From the NCBI GenBank assembly GCA_949051815.1, contig CARQVR010000033.1:1-33190 (forward strand): DNA of 33,190 nt, in the 5' to 3' direction. Position 1 is the stretch's first letter; the number at the start of each line of letters is the position of its first letter. The position numbers and the translations under genes are program-made. Under the pieces are notes generated by a model. That model had not been told where the DNA came from, did not search any database, and saw only the letters and a program-made list of their open reading frames with translations. Shown here in pieces: positions 1-8,334 of the stretch. Source of the DNA: an uncultured Lachnospiraceae bacterium (lineage in GTDB: Bacteria > Bacillota > Clostridia > Lachnospirales > Lachnospiraceae).

Positions 1-2
1 CA

Positions 3-116
3 AAGCAGACGGATAGAAAGAAAAAGGAGATTCAGTATTTGGTTTTGAAGGTATGTGCCTTCAGAGACTTTGCAGAATCAGTGCGGAGAATCGCGGAGCG
101 GTTCTCTGACGATTAA
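3..116 (+). CDS. C-terminal end of an unidentified CDS (partial at left edge)
   Basis: An open frame enters from the left edge and runs 37 codons to a TAA at 114-116. The end of the peptide reads ...FRDFAESVRRIAERFSDD, which is rich in charged residues and could form an amphipathic helix. The other two forward frames close early. I do not recognise the family, and the piece is too short to be sure that it is coding. It sits just upstream of tRNA-Asn. Confidence 0.35.
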   Translation, partial: KQTDRKKKEIQYLVLKVCAFRDFAESVRRIAERFSDD

Positions 117-136
117 TTTGCGGAGCAATACTGCAT

Positions 137-208
137 TCCTCGATAGCTCAATGGTAGAGCACGCGGCTGTTAACCGCGGGGTTGTAGGTTCGAGCCCTAC
201 TCGGGGAG
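137..208 (+). tRNA. tRNA-Asn (anticodon GTT)
   Basis: A full cloverleaf can be folded. The acceptor stem TCCTCGA (137-143) pairs with TCGGGGA (201-207), with one G-T wobble, and the discriminator base is G208. The anticodon stem is CGCGG/CCGCG and the loop CTGTTAA gives anticodon GTT at 169-171. The T arm carries GGTTCGAGCCC. The CCA end is not encoded. A strong terminator follows 19 bases later, so this is the last or only gene of its transcript. Confidence 0.97.
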
Positions 209-226
209 GTAAATAAGAGATCGGAT

Positions 227-265
227 AAGCCCCTGCAGACAATTATGTTTGCAGGGGCTTTGTTT
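227..265 (+). terminator. Rho-independent terminator after tRNA-Asn
   Basis: The stem 227-237 (AAGCCCCTGCA) pairs perfectly with 250-260 (TGCAGGGGCTT) and can extend inwards to a small loop near 242-245. It is followed by TGTTT. The T-run is short but the stem is long and GC-rich. Confidence 0.85.
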
Positions 266-327
266 CATCTAAAAAGTGATCCGTTTTTTACATTCTGATC
301 AGAATATAAGAAGCCGGCGATAGCGAC

Positions 328-356
328 TTGATAAAAGCAGGCTAAAAGTTTATAAT
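328..356 (+). promoter_or_regulatory. Sigma-A type promoter for the aldo/keto reductase-like gene
   Basis: TTGATA at 328-333 and TATAAT at 351-356 are separated by exactly 17 bases. The gene start at 414 lies about 50 bases downstream of the expected transcription start. Only the sequence match supports this, but it is close to consensus. Confidence 0.75.
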
Positions 357-413
357 AAGTTAACTATCTTTGCAATCCGAAACATGAAACCAGAAAATCA
401 AGGGAGGATTATC

Positions 414-1559
414 ATGCAGTATCGCAGACTTGGGAAAACGGAATTGATGGTCAGTGAGGTCGGCTTCGGAGGAGAGTGGCTGGAGCGGCACAACTACGAG
501 GAATGCAAGGCCATGATTGATCGGGCGGACGAGCTGGGCATTAATATTCTGGACTGCTGGATGTCCGAACCAAATGTCCGCACGAAAATAGGAAAAGCGC
601 TGGAGGGCAGGCGGGAACATTGGTTTATTCAGGGACATATCGGGTCCACCTGGCAGAATGGTCAGTATGAAAGATCGCGTGATGTGCAGAAATGCAAAGA
701 GGCTTTTGAGGATCTGCTGGCGCGTCTGCAAACGGACTACGTTGATCTTGGCATGATACATTTCGTCGATCAGGAAGATGACTGGGAAACCGCCATGAAC
801 GGGCCTTTTATCAAGTACGTGAAGGAGCTTAAAACGGAGGGGAAGATCAGGCATATCGGCATGAGCACGCACAATCCCCTTATGGCGAAAAAGGCAGCCG
901 AAAGCGGGCTGATAGAAATGATTTTATTCAGCATTAATCCGGCCTTTGATCTTTTGCCGCCTACGGATAATATTGATGACTATTTTGTGGAGGAATACGA
1001 GGACGGATTCGGCGGCATTGATCCTGCAAGGGCAGAGGTTTATAAACTGTGTGAGCAGAACGATGTGGGCATTACCGTTATGAAGCCTTATGCAGGGGGA
1101 CGTCTGTTTGACGCGGCGCGTTCGCCTTTCGGTGTTGCGCTGACGCCGGTGCAGTGTATTCATTATTGCCTGACCAGACCGGCAGTTGCGTCTGTTTTGG
1201 CAGGGTATGACACACCGGAGCATGTGGAACAGGCAGTGGCCTATGAAAACGCTGCGGCAGAGGAAAAGAATTACGCGGCAGTTCTGGCGAAGGCGCCCAG
1301 AAATACCTTTGGGCGGGGGGAATGTACATATTGCGGACATTGCAAGCCCTGTCCGAAAGAAATTGATATAGCCATGGTTAATAAATACTATGACCTGGCC
1401 GTTATGCACGAGGATGTTCCCGCCACTGTGAAGGAGCATTATTTAGCGCTGGAACACGCGGCGGACGAGTGTATTGGCTGTAAGAGCTGTGAAGGCCGCT
1501 GTCCTTTCGGTGTGAAGATTGCGGAGCGGATGGAAAGAACCGCAGCCTTATTCGGATAA
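414..1559 (+). CDS. Aldo/keto reductase-like protein with C-terminal 4Fe-4S domain
   Basis: The 381-residue product has an AKR-type barrel (from MQYRRLGKTELMVSEVGFGG to about residue 285) followed by a ferredoxin-like region. Two cysteine sets are visible: C304, C307, C310, C313, and C353, C356, C359, C363, the last being followed by Pro. This architecture is common in anaerobic Firmicutes and usually annotated as an Fe-S aldo/keto reductase; the substrate is unknown. The start at 414 is chosen because AGGGAGG lies 401-407, seven bases before it; an upstream ATG at 384 has no such site. The segment that normally holds the catalytic Tyr reads LDCWMSEPNVRTKIGKAL, shortened and without Tyr. The usual Lys position reads His (IQGHIGS). 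The Asp and the later His (MIHFVD) remain. It may therefore not be a classical reductase. It has its own promoter and stands alone. Confidence 0.85.
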   Translation: MQYRRLGKTELMVSEVGFGGEWLERHNYEECKAMIDRADELGINILDCWMSEPNVRTKIGKALEGRREHWFIQGHIGSTWQNGQYERSRDVQKCKEAFEDLLARLQTDYVDLGMIHFVDQEDDWETAMNGPFIKYVKELKTEGKIRHIGMSTHNPLMAKKAAESGLIEMILFSINPAFDLLPPTDNIDDYFVEEYEDGFGGIDPARAEVYKLCEQNDVGITVMKPYAGGRLFDAARSPFGVALTPVQCIHYCLTRPAVASVLAGYDTPEHVEQAVAYENAAAEEKNYAAVLAKAPRNTFGRGECTYCGHCKPCPKEIDIAMVNKYYDLAVMHEDVPATVKEHYLALEHAADECIGCKSCEGRCPFGVKIAERMERTAALFG

Positions 1560-1577
1560 ACAAAAGCATTTTAAGTG

Positions 1578-1606
1578 CTGACTTTATGAACAAGAAGGAA
1601 TATAAT
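1578..1606 (+). promoter_or_regulatory. Probable promoter of the kinase / binding protein / alpha-galactosidase operon
   Basis: CTGACT (1578-1583) and TATAAT (1601-1606) are 17 bases apart. The -35 matches consensus at four of six positions and the -10 fully. The leader to the kinase start at 1696 would be about 85 bases. No other good promoter is visible in the 136-base gap. Confidence 0.5.
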
Positions 1607-1695
1607 AAGAGTAAGAATAGTAAGCAATGCTGATCGGGTGCAAAGGCGAACAGCGAATTAATGTAGTTGGTTATCAGAGCGGAACGGAGATCAAA

Positions 1696-4272
1696 ATGAG
1701 AAAAAAGCATGATGAGAGTAGGAAGGACAGAGGAATTTCATTGCTTGTTTCAATCATTTTGGTCTTTTTGTTTTTGGCGATAGTCGTTTTTTCTGTCTCC
1801 CATAAGATTTCCAGAGAGATGGCGGCATCGGCTACCCAGAATTTAAATGAAAGTCTTGACTTGATCAAATGTACGATTGAGGCGATTCTGAACAAGGAAG
1901 CGGAGTACCAGAGACTCATGGCGCAGGGCATTGCCGAGATGGAGGAGCCGGAGGAATATATTCGCAAGTACAAGAGAAGCGGGACGATGATGAAAATTGG
2001 CCTGATCCGTTCGGGAGAAACGGAGGGCGTATGCAGCACGGGAGAAGTGTTTACGGAGGAGGAACTGGACTTTTCGGCCGGCGGCACAATCGACGGCCTG
2101 CCGGTATCCCAGTCGTATTTGAACTATATGGGGACGTGGGCTTACTGTATTAAGTGTCCTGTGGTGAAAGACGGACGGGAAATTGCCATGCTCTATATAG
2201 AGTATATCTATGACTCTTTTGACAAGTCGCTTCCGGAAGGATTTTATAATAAGAAAGCAATGCTCTATATTATGGATGCAGAGACGGAACGGTTTGTCTT
2301 AAAGCCCAAGGGAATGGGTGAGCGGAGCGCTGGACATCTGAATCTGAGCGATTTCTACCGGGCGAATGATATTCAGGAAGAGAATCTGCGGGAAGATGTG
2401 GATGCGTGTCTGGCAGAGAATAAGAATATCATGTTTTACCATGACATCAGAAATAAGGACTCGCTGAATTATATGTGGTCGGTAAATAATGGCACCCTGT
2501 ATCTGATCGGCTATGTGCCGATTGACGCGATACAGCAGGAAGGACGCTCTGTCAACCAGAACATTCTGATTGTCGTCGCAGTTATGCTCATCGCATTTTT
2601 CTTATGCTGCCTGATCTATTATTTGAATCAGAGACAGCAGATCAAACTGAGAAAAGAGCGGGAGGAGGAGAGGGAAATCAGCAACCGCAGACTGGCGGAG
2701 GCTTTGCAGGCGGCGCAGATTGCAAGTAATTCCAAGACCATGTTTCTTTCCAACATGTCCCACGATATCCGTACACCGATGAATGCGGTTTTAGGATTTA
2801 CCACGCTGCTTGCCAGAGATGCGGAAAATCCGGATAAGGTGCGGGAGTATACGAAAAAAATCATGGCTTCCGGACAGCACCTGCTCAGTCTGATAAACGA
2901 CATTCTGGACGTGTCAAAAATTGAGAGCGGCAAAGTGGTACTGAACGTGGAGGAGTTTACTCTGAATGATCTGGTATCTTCCGTGGACGCGATTATCCGC
3001 CCTATGGCGGCGGCGAGGGAACAGAAATTTTATCTGGAAGTGGCGGGCATCAAACACGAAAGTCTGATGGGTGACGAGACGCGCATCAACCAGATTCTGA
3101 TCAATCTTTTGTCTAATGCGGTGAAGTACACGCAGACAGGAGGAAGCATTTGGCTGCGGATTATCGGGTTGAAGCAGCGTTCCAATCAGTTTGAGCATCT
3201 CAGAATAGAAGTGCAGGACAACGGATACGGGATGACGCCGGAGTATCTGGAGACTATTTTTGACGCGTTTACGAGAGCGGAAAACAGCACCACCAACAAG
3301 GTGCAGGGTACGGGCCTTGGAATGGCGATCACAAAAAACATCATTGAGCTTATGGGCGGCACCATTGAAGTGACCAGTGAGGTGAATAAGGGCAGTCTTT
3401 TCCGGGTGGATCTGGAGTTCCGGATACCGGAGGGACAGGCGGATAAACTGTTCTGGGAGGAAAAGGGCATTTCCCGCATTCTGGTGGCGGATGGAGATGC
3501 AGGAGTCTGCGAGAACATGCAGGCGCTTATGGAGAATGTGGAAGTGGAGGCAGACCCGGCGCAAAGTCTGGAAGAAGTATTGTCTCTGCTGAAAGCGTGT
3601 GAACAGGCGCAGAAGGGATACGATGTGCTGCTGCTGGGAAGTAATCTTCCGGAAACAGATACGTTGCAGGCAGTGAAAAGGATCCGGGAGGAGGCTGGGG
3701 ATGCGCTTCTTATCCTGATTTTGGCAGAGCATGAAGAAGCGGGATTAGAGAACATCTTACAGACAGAGAACACAGGCATTCTTATGAAGCCTTTCTTCGC
3801 CTCAGCGTTTAAAGAAAAGATAAGGGAAATGCGTGCGGAGCCGACACAGACAGGGGAGGCTGACGGGAAGGATAAGAACAATCTGGAAGGGCTGTATTTC
3901 CTTGCTGCGGAGGACAATGAGATCAATGCGGAAATATTGCGGGAAATTTTGTTGTTTGAAAATGCCCGGTGCGAGATTGTGGAGAACGGGCAGATTGCGG
4001 TAGAACGGTTTGCAGAATCAAAAGAGGGTGAGTTTGACGCCATCCTGATGGATGTGCAGATGCCGGTTATGAACGGATATGACGCCACGAGGGCAATCCG
4101 GGCATTGGAGCGCGAGGATGCGCGGACCATACCGATCATAGCCATGACGGCGAACGCGTTTGCGGAGGACGAGAGGGAAGCGCTTCATGCGGGAATGAAC
4201 GTCCATCTTGCAAAGCCGGTTGATATAGATATGTTAAAAAAGGTTATTCGGGAATATACGAAAAGGGAGTAA
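1696..4272 (+). CDS. Membrane hybrid sensor histidine kinase with two receiver domains
   Basis: The 858-residue protein would autophosphorylate and relay phosphate in response to an extracellular signal. Order: TM helix near residues 15-37, an extracytoplasmic sensor of about 250 residues (Cache-like by length and layout, not by motif), a second TM near 292-318, a short coiled coil, HisKA with H356 in NMSHDIRTPMNAV, and HATPase with N box NQILINLLSNAVKY (about 465-478), DNGYGM and GTGLGMAI (about 538). A first receiver (about 594-712) is degenerate: the acceptor position is Gly648 (LLLGSNLPETD), although KPF is kept. The second receiver (734-858) is canonical, with E739/D740, acceptor D786 (LMDVQMPVMNG) and K840. 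The start at 1696 has GGAG six bases upstream; the frame is open from 1627 but that ATG has no good site. The next gene begins 45 bases later. No separate response regulator with a DNA-binding domain is next to it. Confidence 0.92.
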   Translation: MRKKHDESRKDRGISLLVSIILVFLFLAIVVFSVSHKISREMAASATQNLNESLDLIKCTIEAILNKEAEYQRLMAQGIAEMEEPEEYIRKYKRSGTMMKIGLIRSGETEGVCSTGEVFTEEELDFSAGGTIDGLPVSQSYLNYMGTWAYCIKCPVVKDGREIAMLYIEYIYDSFDKSLPEGFYNKKAMLYIMDAETERFVLKPKGMGERSAGHLNLSDFYRANDIQEENLREDVDACLAENKNIMFYHDIRNKDSLNYMWSVNNGTLYLIGYVPIDAIQQEGRSVNQNILIVVAVMLIAFFLCCLIYYLNQRQQIKLRKEREEEREISNRRLAEALQAAQIASNSKTMFLSNMSHDIRTPMNAVLGFTTLLARDAENPDKVREYTKKIMASGQHLLSLINDILDVSKIESGKVVLNVEEFTLNDLVSSVDAIIRPMAAAREQKFYLEVAGIKHESLMGDETRINQILINLLSNAVKYTQTGGSIWLRIIGLKQRSNQFEHLRIEVQDNGYGMTPEYLETIFDAFTRAENSTTNKVQGTGLGMAITKNIIELMGGTIEVTSEVNKGSLFRVDLEFRIPEGQADKLFWEEKGISRILVADGDAGVCENMQALMENVEVEADPAQSLEEVLSLLKACEQAQKGYDVLLLGSNLPETDTLQAVKRIREEAGDALLILILAEHEEAGLENILQTENTGILMKPFFASAFKEKIREMRAEPTQTGEADGKDKNNLEGLYFLAAEDNEINAEILREILLFENARCEIVENGQIAVERFAESKEGEFDAILMDVQMPVMNGYDATRAIRALEREDARTIPIIAMTANAFAEDEREALHAGMNVHLAKPVDIDMLKKVIREYTKRE

Positions 4273-4317
4273 GAGAAATCTGAAAGCAGAATAAGAATAG
4301 ATGGGCTGGAGGAGTGT

Positions 4318-5631
4318 ATGTGTTTTTTTAGAAGGGTTGATATTAAGAAAGCGGGAATGCTATGTATTGTCGGGATGGCAGCTTTGGCTATGACGGCATG
4401 CAGAACGGACAATAATTTGATTGTCGTGGAGAATGAGGAAAAGCGGATCGTGGAGCTGTTCAGTCCGATGGAAAAATCGGAGGCGTATGTGGAAAATACG
4501 GCCAGAAGCGCAGCCGATAAGACCGTCATGCTGGCGGAGGAAAAACTGGATGTGAGTGTAGGCTATGTGACCTATACGGCGGAGGACTATCAGGATAAGA
4601 CTTATGATGACGTGACGCTGGACAGGGCGCGCAACGATATGGATGATATCTACCTGTTGAATCCGGATACCCTTCGCGTGCTGGGCGAAGAGGGAAAGTT
4701 AAAGGATTTGTCGGGACTGGACTGCGTCAAAAATCTGAGAGAAGTGGTGATAGCGGCAAACATGGTAGACGGAAAGCTGGTCGGGATTCCGCAGGAGGTG
4801 GTAGCCTATGGTCTGTTTATCAACAAAGATATGTTCGACCAATATGGGCTTGCACTGCCGGAAACACCGGACGATTTTTTGGAGTGCTGCAGGGTTTTTA
4901 AGGAGAATGGCATTGAGACGCCGGTAGGCGCGAACAGATGGTGGCTGGAAACTTTCGTTCTGGCGCAGGCTTACGCGGATTTATATAATGGCGGTAATAC
5001 CGAGGCGGAAATTGCGGCATTAAACAGCGGCGAGAGCAAATACAGTGATTACATGCGGCCGGGATTCGAATTTTTGCAGGAGATGATTGACAAGGGATAT
5101 GTGGATGCCGAAAAAGCCCTTGTGAGCGAGGCGATAGAGGGGGAAGGGGCGGAATTTCTGGCCCGGAAGACGCCGATTGTCATGGCGTATTGGGGAGCGG
5201 CGAATACGGACACCGCCTACGGCAGCCCGGATTTTGAGATGCAGGTTATCGGCTTTCCAAGCAGCCGCGGGCAGATGCCGGTGATACCCATGACAGGGTT
5301 TGGTGTGGGAATTAACGCGGAACATGGCGAGGACGCGCTGGCGGTGCTGGATGTGATGCTTTCTGACGAGGCGTTACAGATTTATGCGGAGACGAACAGA
5401 GTCATTTCCCCGTCCAAAAACGTGGAGGTAGAGTGTGTTCCTGCGCTAAAACCCCTGCATGACAAGATTCACAATAATGTCTATGTGCTTGGCTCCAATG
5501 CGGGGATGGAAGTGGAACAGTGGGGAAATACATGCCTCATCGTGAGGGAGCTGTTAGGCGGCGCTTCCGTGGATGAGTGTATGGCGCAGTTTGACCGGTT
5601 ACAGGAAGAGGCACTGGAAAAACAGCGGTAA
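4318..5631 (+). CDS. Extracellular solute-binding lipoprotein (sugar ABC type)
   Basis: The 437-residue product begins with a basic n-region (RRVDIKK), a hydrophobic stretch and a lipobox ending AMTAC with Cys28, so it should be a membrane-anchored lipoprotein. The body is typical of family 1 (carbohydrate) solute-binding proteins: LKDLSGLD, VVAYGLFINKDMFDQYGLALPETPDDF, and a C-terminal MTGFGVGINAEHGEDALAVLDVMLSDE. The RBS GGAGGAG at 4308-4314 is only three bases from the ATG, which is close. The gene sits between the sensor kinase and an alpha-galactosidase, and no permease or ATPase gene is nearby. It may either serve a permease encoded elsewhere or present ligand to the kinase. The ligand is inferred to be an alpha-galactoside from the neighbour only. 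Confidence 0.88.
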   Translation: MCFFRRVDIKKAGMLCIVGMAALAMTACRTDNNLIVVENEEKRIVELFSPMEKSEAYVENTARSAADKTVMLAEEKLDVSVGYVTYTAEDYQDKTYDDVTLDRARNDMDDIYLLNPDTLRVLGEEGKLKDLSGLDCVKNLREVVIAANMVDGKLVGIPQEVVAYGLFINKDMFDQYGLALPETPDDFLECCRVFKENGIETPVGANRWWLETFVLAQAYADLYNGGNTEAEIAALNSGESKYSDYMRPGFEFLQEMIDKGYVDAEKALVSEAIEGEGAEFLARKTPIVMAYWGAANTDTAYGSPDFEMQVIGFPSSRGQMPVIPMTGFGVGINAEHGEDALAVLDVMLSDEALQIYAETNRVISPSKNVEVECVPALKPLHDKIHNNVYVLGSNAGMEVEQWGNTCLIVRELLGGASVDECMAQFDRLQEEALEKQR

Positions 5632-5653
5632 GCGCGAATCAATGGTGGTGGGG

Positions 5654-7885
5654 ATGAAACATATTTACAGTAAATTTGTGTTGGGCGATATGTGCGCATA
5701 TTATGTGCAGGATGAAGAAACGGGGAGCATGGAGCTCGTTCTGCTCCCGGTGGATATGGCCTGTGAGGTCGCTTACCGGGAAAAACCTTACCCGGATTCT
5801 CTCGTGCAGGTGAAACTGGTGGGGGATAGTTATGCGGGCGCGTATGCGGGCGGCAGAACCATGCGTCAGAGCGCGTCGGTGCAGCGCCTTGTATTCGGGG
5901 GACAGGAGGTGACTGAGGGGTGCACCGGGGACGGAGAGTGGGAAGCCGGTGTGCCGCGCCAGACGCTGAGGAGTCAGGAAGCCGGTGCGCCGCGTCAGGC
6001 ACAGGAAATGCAGAGTGAAAAGAATGGGAGCGGCGGGACGGTGATCTGCACGCTCTTTTCGGACAGCAGAGGATACCGTTACCGGCATTACCTTGTATGG
6101 AAACAGGGGAAGAAAAGCCTGCGCTCCTATACGGAATTTGAAAATGCCTCCGGTCAGACGGCAGGTCTGGAAATGCTTTCGAGCTTTTCGCTGGGCGGCA
6201 TTTCTCCGTTTGTGGGTGCGGATGAGAGCGGCTGTTTAAAGTTACATCGTATCCGCAGTGTGTGGAGTATGGAGGGCAGGACGGAGTCACAGCTTTTGGA
6301 GGATTTACAGCTCGAACCCTCATGGGGAGGACACGCGGTTCGCTGTGAGCGTTTCGGTCAGGTTGGCTCCATGCCGGTGAACGGGTATTTTCCCTATGCG
6401 GTGATAGAGGATGCGAAGTCCGACGTTTTCTGGGGCGCGATGATCTGTCACAATGCAAGCTGGCAGATGGAGGTCTACCGGAGGGGCGATGATGTAGCTC
6501 TTTCCGGCGGATTGGCGGATTATGATTCCGGCCACTGGATGAAGCGGGTGGAACCGGGGGAAAGGTTTGTGTCGCCTGCGGCAATTTTATCCGTATGCAG
6601 AGGCGGCGGTATAGAGGAGATTTCCCAGAGAATGACGGCGGCTTTAGAGGAAGCGGTGGACAGGGGGCCTGAGTCGGAACAGGCGCTTCCCCTTATATTT
6701 AATGAGTACTGCACCACATGGGGCTGTCCCTCCCACGAAAATATATGTGGGATTCTGGAAGTAATCAGGGATAAAGGGTTTTCGTACTTCGTGATCGACT
6801 GTGGCTGGTTTAAGCAGGAAGGCGTTCCGTGGGATATTGCCATGGGGGATTATCAGGTGTCGAAGGAATTGTTTCCGGAGGGGCTTGACAAGACGGTGAA
6901 CGCCATCAGATCGCACGGTATGAAGGCCGGAATCTGGTTTGAGATAGACAATGTGGGGGAGCGGGCGGAGAGCTATCACGATACGGCGCATCTGCTCAGG
7001 AGAAACGGCGCGCCGCTCACCACTTCCATGAGAAGATTCTGGGATATGCGGCAGGAGTGGGTGCAGAAGTATCTGGAGGAGAGAGTGATCGGCACCTTGG
7101 AGAAGTATGGCTTCTCCTATATGAAGATGGATTATAATGATACGATCGGCGTGGGCTGTGACGGCGCGGAGTCTCTGGGCGAGGGGCTGCGGCAGAACAT
7201 GGAGGCGTCGCTTGCCTTTATCCGGAAGGTGAAGAAGAGGATTCCGGACATTGTATTGGAGAATTGTTCTTCGGGCGGACATAAACTGGAGCCCCTTCTG
7301 ATGAGCGAGTGCAGTATGGCGTCATTCTCGGACGCCCATGAGTGCGAGGAGATCCCGATTATTGCGGCTTCCCTGCATCGCGTGATCCTGCCGGGACAGA
7401 GCCAGATCTGGGCTGTGATCAGGGAGGCGGACTCCCTGAAACGGATAGCCTACTCGATTGCAAACACCTTTTTAGGCAGAATGTGTCTGTCCGGCGATGT
7501 GACGAAGCTGTCGGAGGCGCAGTGGGCTGTGATCGACAGGGGAATTGCCTTTTATAAAAAGGCAGCGCCCATTATCAAGGACGGCTACAGCAGGCTTTAT
7601 GGACCGAAGGTGGTAAGCTGGCGGCATCCGGAGGGCTGGCAGTGCCTTGTGCGGACACAGGGCAGTGTGGAGCGTGAGAAAAAGGACGGGCTGCTGGCCG
7701 TGTTCCACAGCTTTAACGGGGCGCATGAGGGCGGGCTGGAAGTACCCGTTCCCGGGGATGGGACGTATCGGATCGAGGAAGTATACTCCGATGCGGAGGC
7801 GGATGTCAGGATAGCCGACGGTAAGCTGGTATGCAGGATTCCGGAGGATATGCGGGCGGTGGCGGTTCTGGCGAAAAAAATGTGA
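5654..7885 (+). CDS. Alpha-galactosidase, glycoside hydrolase family 36
   Basis: The 743-residue enzyme would release terminal alpha-1,6-galactose from raffinose-type sugars or galactomannan. It has no signal peptide, so it is expected in the cytoplasm. GH36/clan D signatures are present: the beta-strand motif FVIDCGWF, KAGIWFEIDNVGE, the nucleophile D493 in YMKMDYND, the ENCSSGGHKLEP motif, and the likely acid/base D560 in ASFSDAHE; the 67-residue spacing fits the family. Length agrees with bacterial GH36 enzymes of about 720-750 residues. Start: ATG at 5654 preceded by GGTGG (5643-5647); ATG at 5642 in the same frame is an alternative. The gene follows the binding protein by 22 bases and is likely cotranscribed. 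Near residues 97-120 there is a low-complexity insert built from a duplicated 36-base unit. Confidence 0.92.
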   Translation: MKHIYSKFVLGDMCAYYVQDEETGSMELVLLPVDMACEVAYREKPYPDSLVQVKLVGDSYAGAYAGGRTMRQSASVQRLVFGGQEVTEGCTGDGEWEAGVPRQTLRSQEAGAPRQAQEMQSEKNGSGGTVICTLFSDSRGYRYRHYLVWKQGKKSLRSYTEFENASGQTAGLEMLSSFSLGGISPFVGADESGCLKLHRIRSVWSMEGRTESQLLEDLQLEPSWGGHAVRCERFGQVGSMPVNGYFPYAVIEDAKSDVFWGAMICHNASWQMEVYRRGDDVALSGGLADYDSGHWMKRVEPGERFVSPAAILSVCRGGGIEEISQRMTAALEEAVDRGPESEQALPLIFNEYCTTWGCPSHENICGILEVIRDKGFSYFVIDCGWFKQEGVPWDIAMGDYQVSKELFPEGLDKTVNAIRSHGMKAGIWFEIDNVGERAESYHDTAHLLRRNGAPLTTSMRRFWDMRQEWVQKYLEERVIGTLEKYGFSYMKMDYNDTIGVGCDGAESLGEGLRQNMEASLAFIRKVKKRIPDIVLENCSSGGHKLEPLLMSECSMASFSDAHECEEIPIIAASLHRVILPGQSQIWAVIREADSLKRIAYSIANTFLGRMCLSGDVTKLSEAQWAVIDRGIAFYKKAAPIIKDGYSRLYGPKVVSWRHPEGWQCLVRTQGSVEREKKDGLLAVFHSFNGAHEGGLEVPVPGDGTYRIEEVYSDAEADVRIADGKLVCRIPEDMRAVAVLAKKM
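5941..5998 (+). repeat. In-frame tandem repeat in the alpha-galactosidase gene (period 36)
   Basis: The 22 bases at 5941-5962 recur at 5977-5998 with two mismatches, offset by 36 bases (12 codons). The peptide reads EAGVPRQ... then EAGAPRQ.... The unit lies in a hydrophilic, low-complexity part of the N-terminal domain and does not disturb the frame. Confidence 0.8.
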
Positions 7886-7917
7886 TGACGCCAATGTAAA
7901 TTTCTTTGAAAATGCCC

Positions 7918-7946
7918 TTGTCAAATGTCCTGAGATATGGTATTAT
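7918..7946 (+). promoter_or_regulatory. Promoter of the tRNA-Glu / tRNA-Cys transcript
   Basis: TTGTCA (7918-7923) and TATTAT (7941-7946) are separated by 17 bases. The predicted start is about 28 bases before tRNA-Glu. It lies 32 bases after the alpha-galactosidase stop codon. Confidence 0.65.
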
Positions 7947-7980
7947 ATCATTCGTTAAGGCTACATGAAGCCTTTCGTCA

Positions 7981-8052
7981 GGCTCCATGGTCAAGCGGTT
8001 AAGACATCGCCCTTTCACGGCGGTAACACGGGTTCGATTCCCGTTGGAGTCA
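7981..8052 (+). tRNA. tRNA-Glu (anticodon TTC)
   Basis: Acceptor strands GGCTCCA (7981-7987) and TGGAGTC (8045-8051) pair with one G-T, and the discriminator is A8052. The anticodon loop CTTTCAC gives TTC. The T arm has GGTTCGATTCC. CCA is not encoded. It is cotranscribed with tRNA-Cys 83 bases downstream. Confidence 0.97.
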
Positions 8053-8135
8053 TCGGTCAAAAGACCGGAGAAAACGAAGAGTTACGCGGTAATTCTTCGG
8101 GAGTTCTTCCGCAGGGAGTTACTCCGATATATTAC

Positions 8136-8207
8136 GGCGCAGTAGCCAAGTGGTAAGGCATGGGTCTGCAACACCCTGATTCACCGGTTCAAATCCGGTC
8201 TGCGCCT
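8136..8207 (+). tRNA. tRNA-Cys (anticodon GCA)
   Basis: The acceptor stem GGCGCAG (8136-8142) pairs perfectly with CTGCGCC (8200-8206). The discriminator is T8207, as expected for tRNA-Cys. The anticodon loop CTGCAAC gives GCA. The T arm has GGTTCAAATCC. CCA is not encoded. The 83-base spacer from tRNA-Glu can form small hairpins (8054-8067, 8076-8098, and GGAGT/ACTCC around 8100-8126), which may help processing. A terminator follows at 8223. Confidence 0.97.
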
Positions 8208-8222
8208 CTTATTGAGAAATGA

Positions 8223-8261
8223 CTCAACCCTCTGCAAACAGTGGGGTTGAGCCATTTTTTT
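8223..8261 (+). terminator. Rho-independent terminator after the tRNA pair
   Basis: CTCAACCC (8223-8230) pairs with GGGTTGAG (8244-8251), followed by CCA and a run of seven T (8255-8261). A TTGACA begins at 8260, so a weak promoter for the next small ORF could start inside the T-run. Confidence 0.9.
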
Positions 8262-8334
8262 GACATTTTTGTGAGTTTCCAAAGTTAATGTCCGTTTTTC
8301 CTAATGACGAAATTCTATAAAGTATTTGCTGAAT

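Noticed and set aside
3186..4145. Long open frame on the minus strand (319 codons) inside the sensor kinase gene
   Set aside because: It mirrors a well-supported kinase on the + strand, has a composition rich in Ser/Arg/Phe with no domain signature, and no Shine-Dalgarno site. It is a shadow of codon use.
5481..6584. 367-codon minus-strand frame across the binding protein and alpha-galactosidase genes
   Set aside because: The product is Pro/Arg/Ser/His-rich low-complexity sequence, as expected for the complement of a GC-rich coding frame, and it crosses two real genes.
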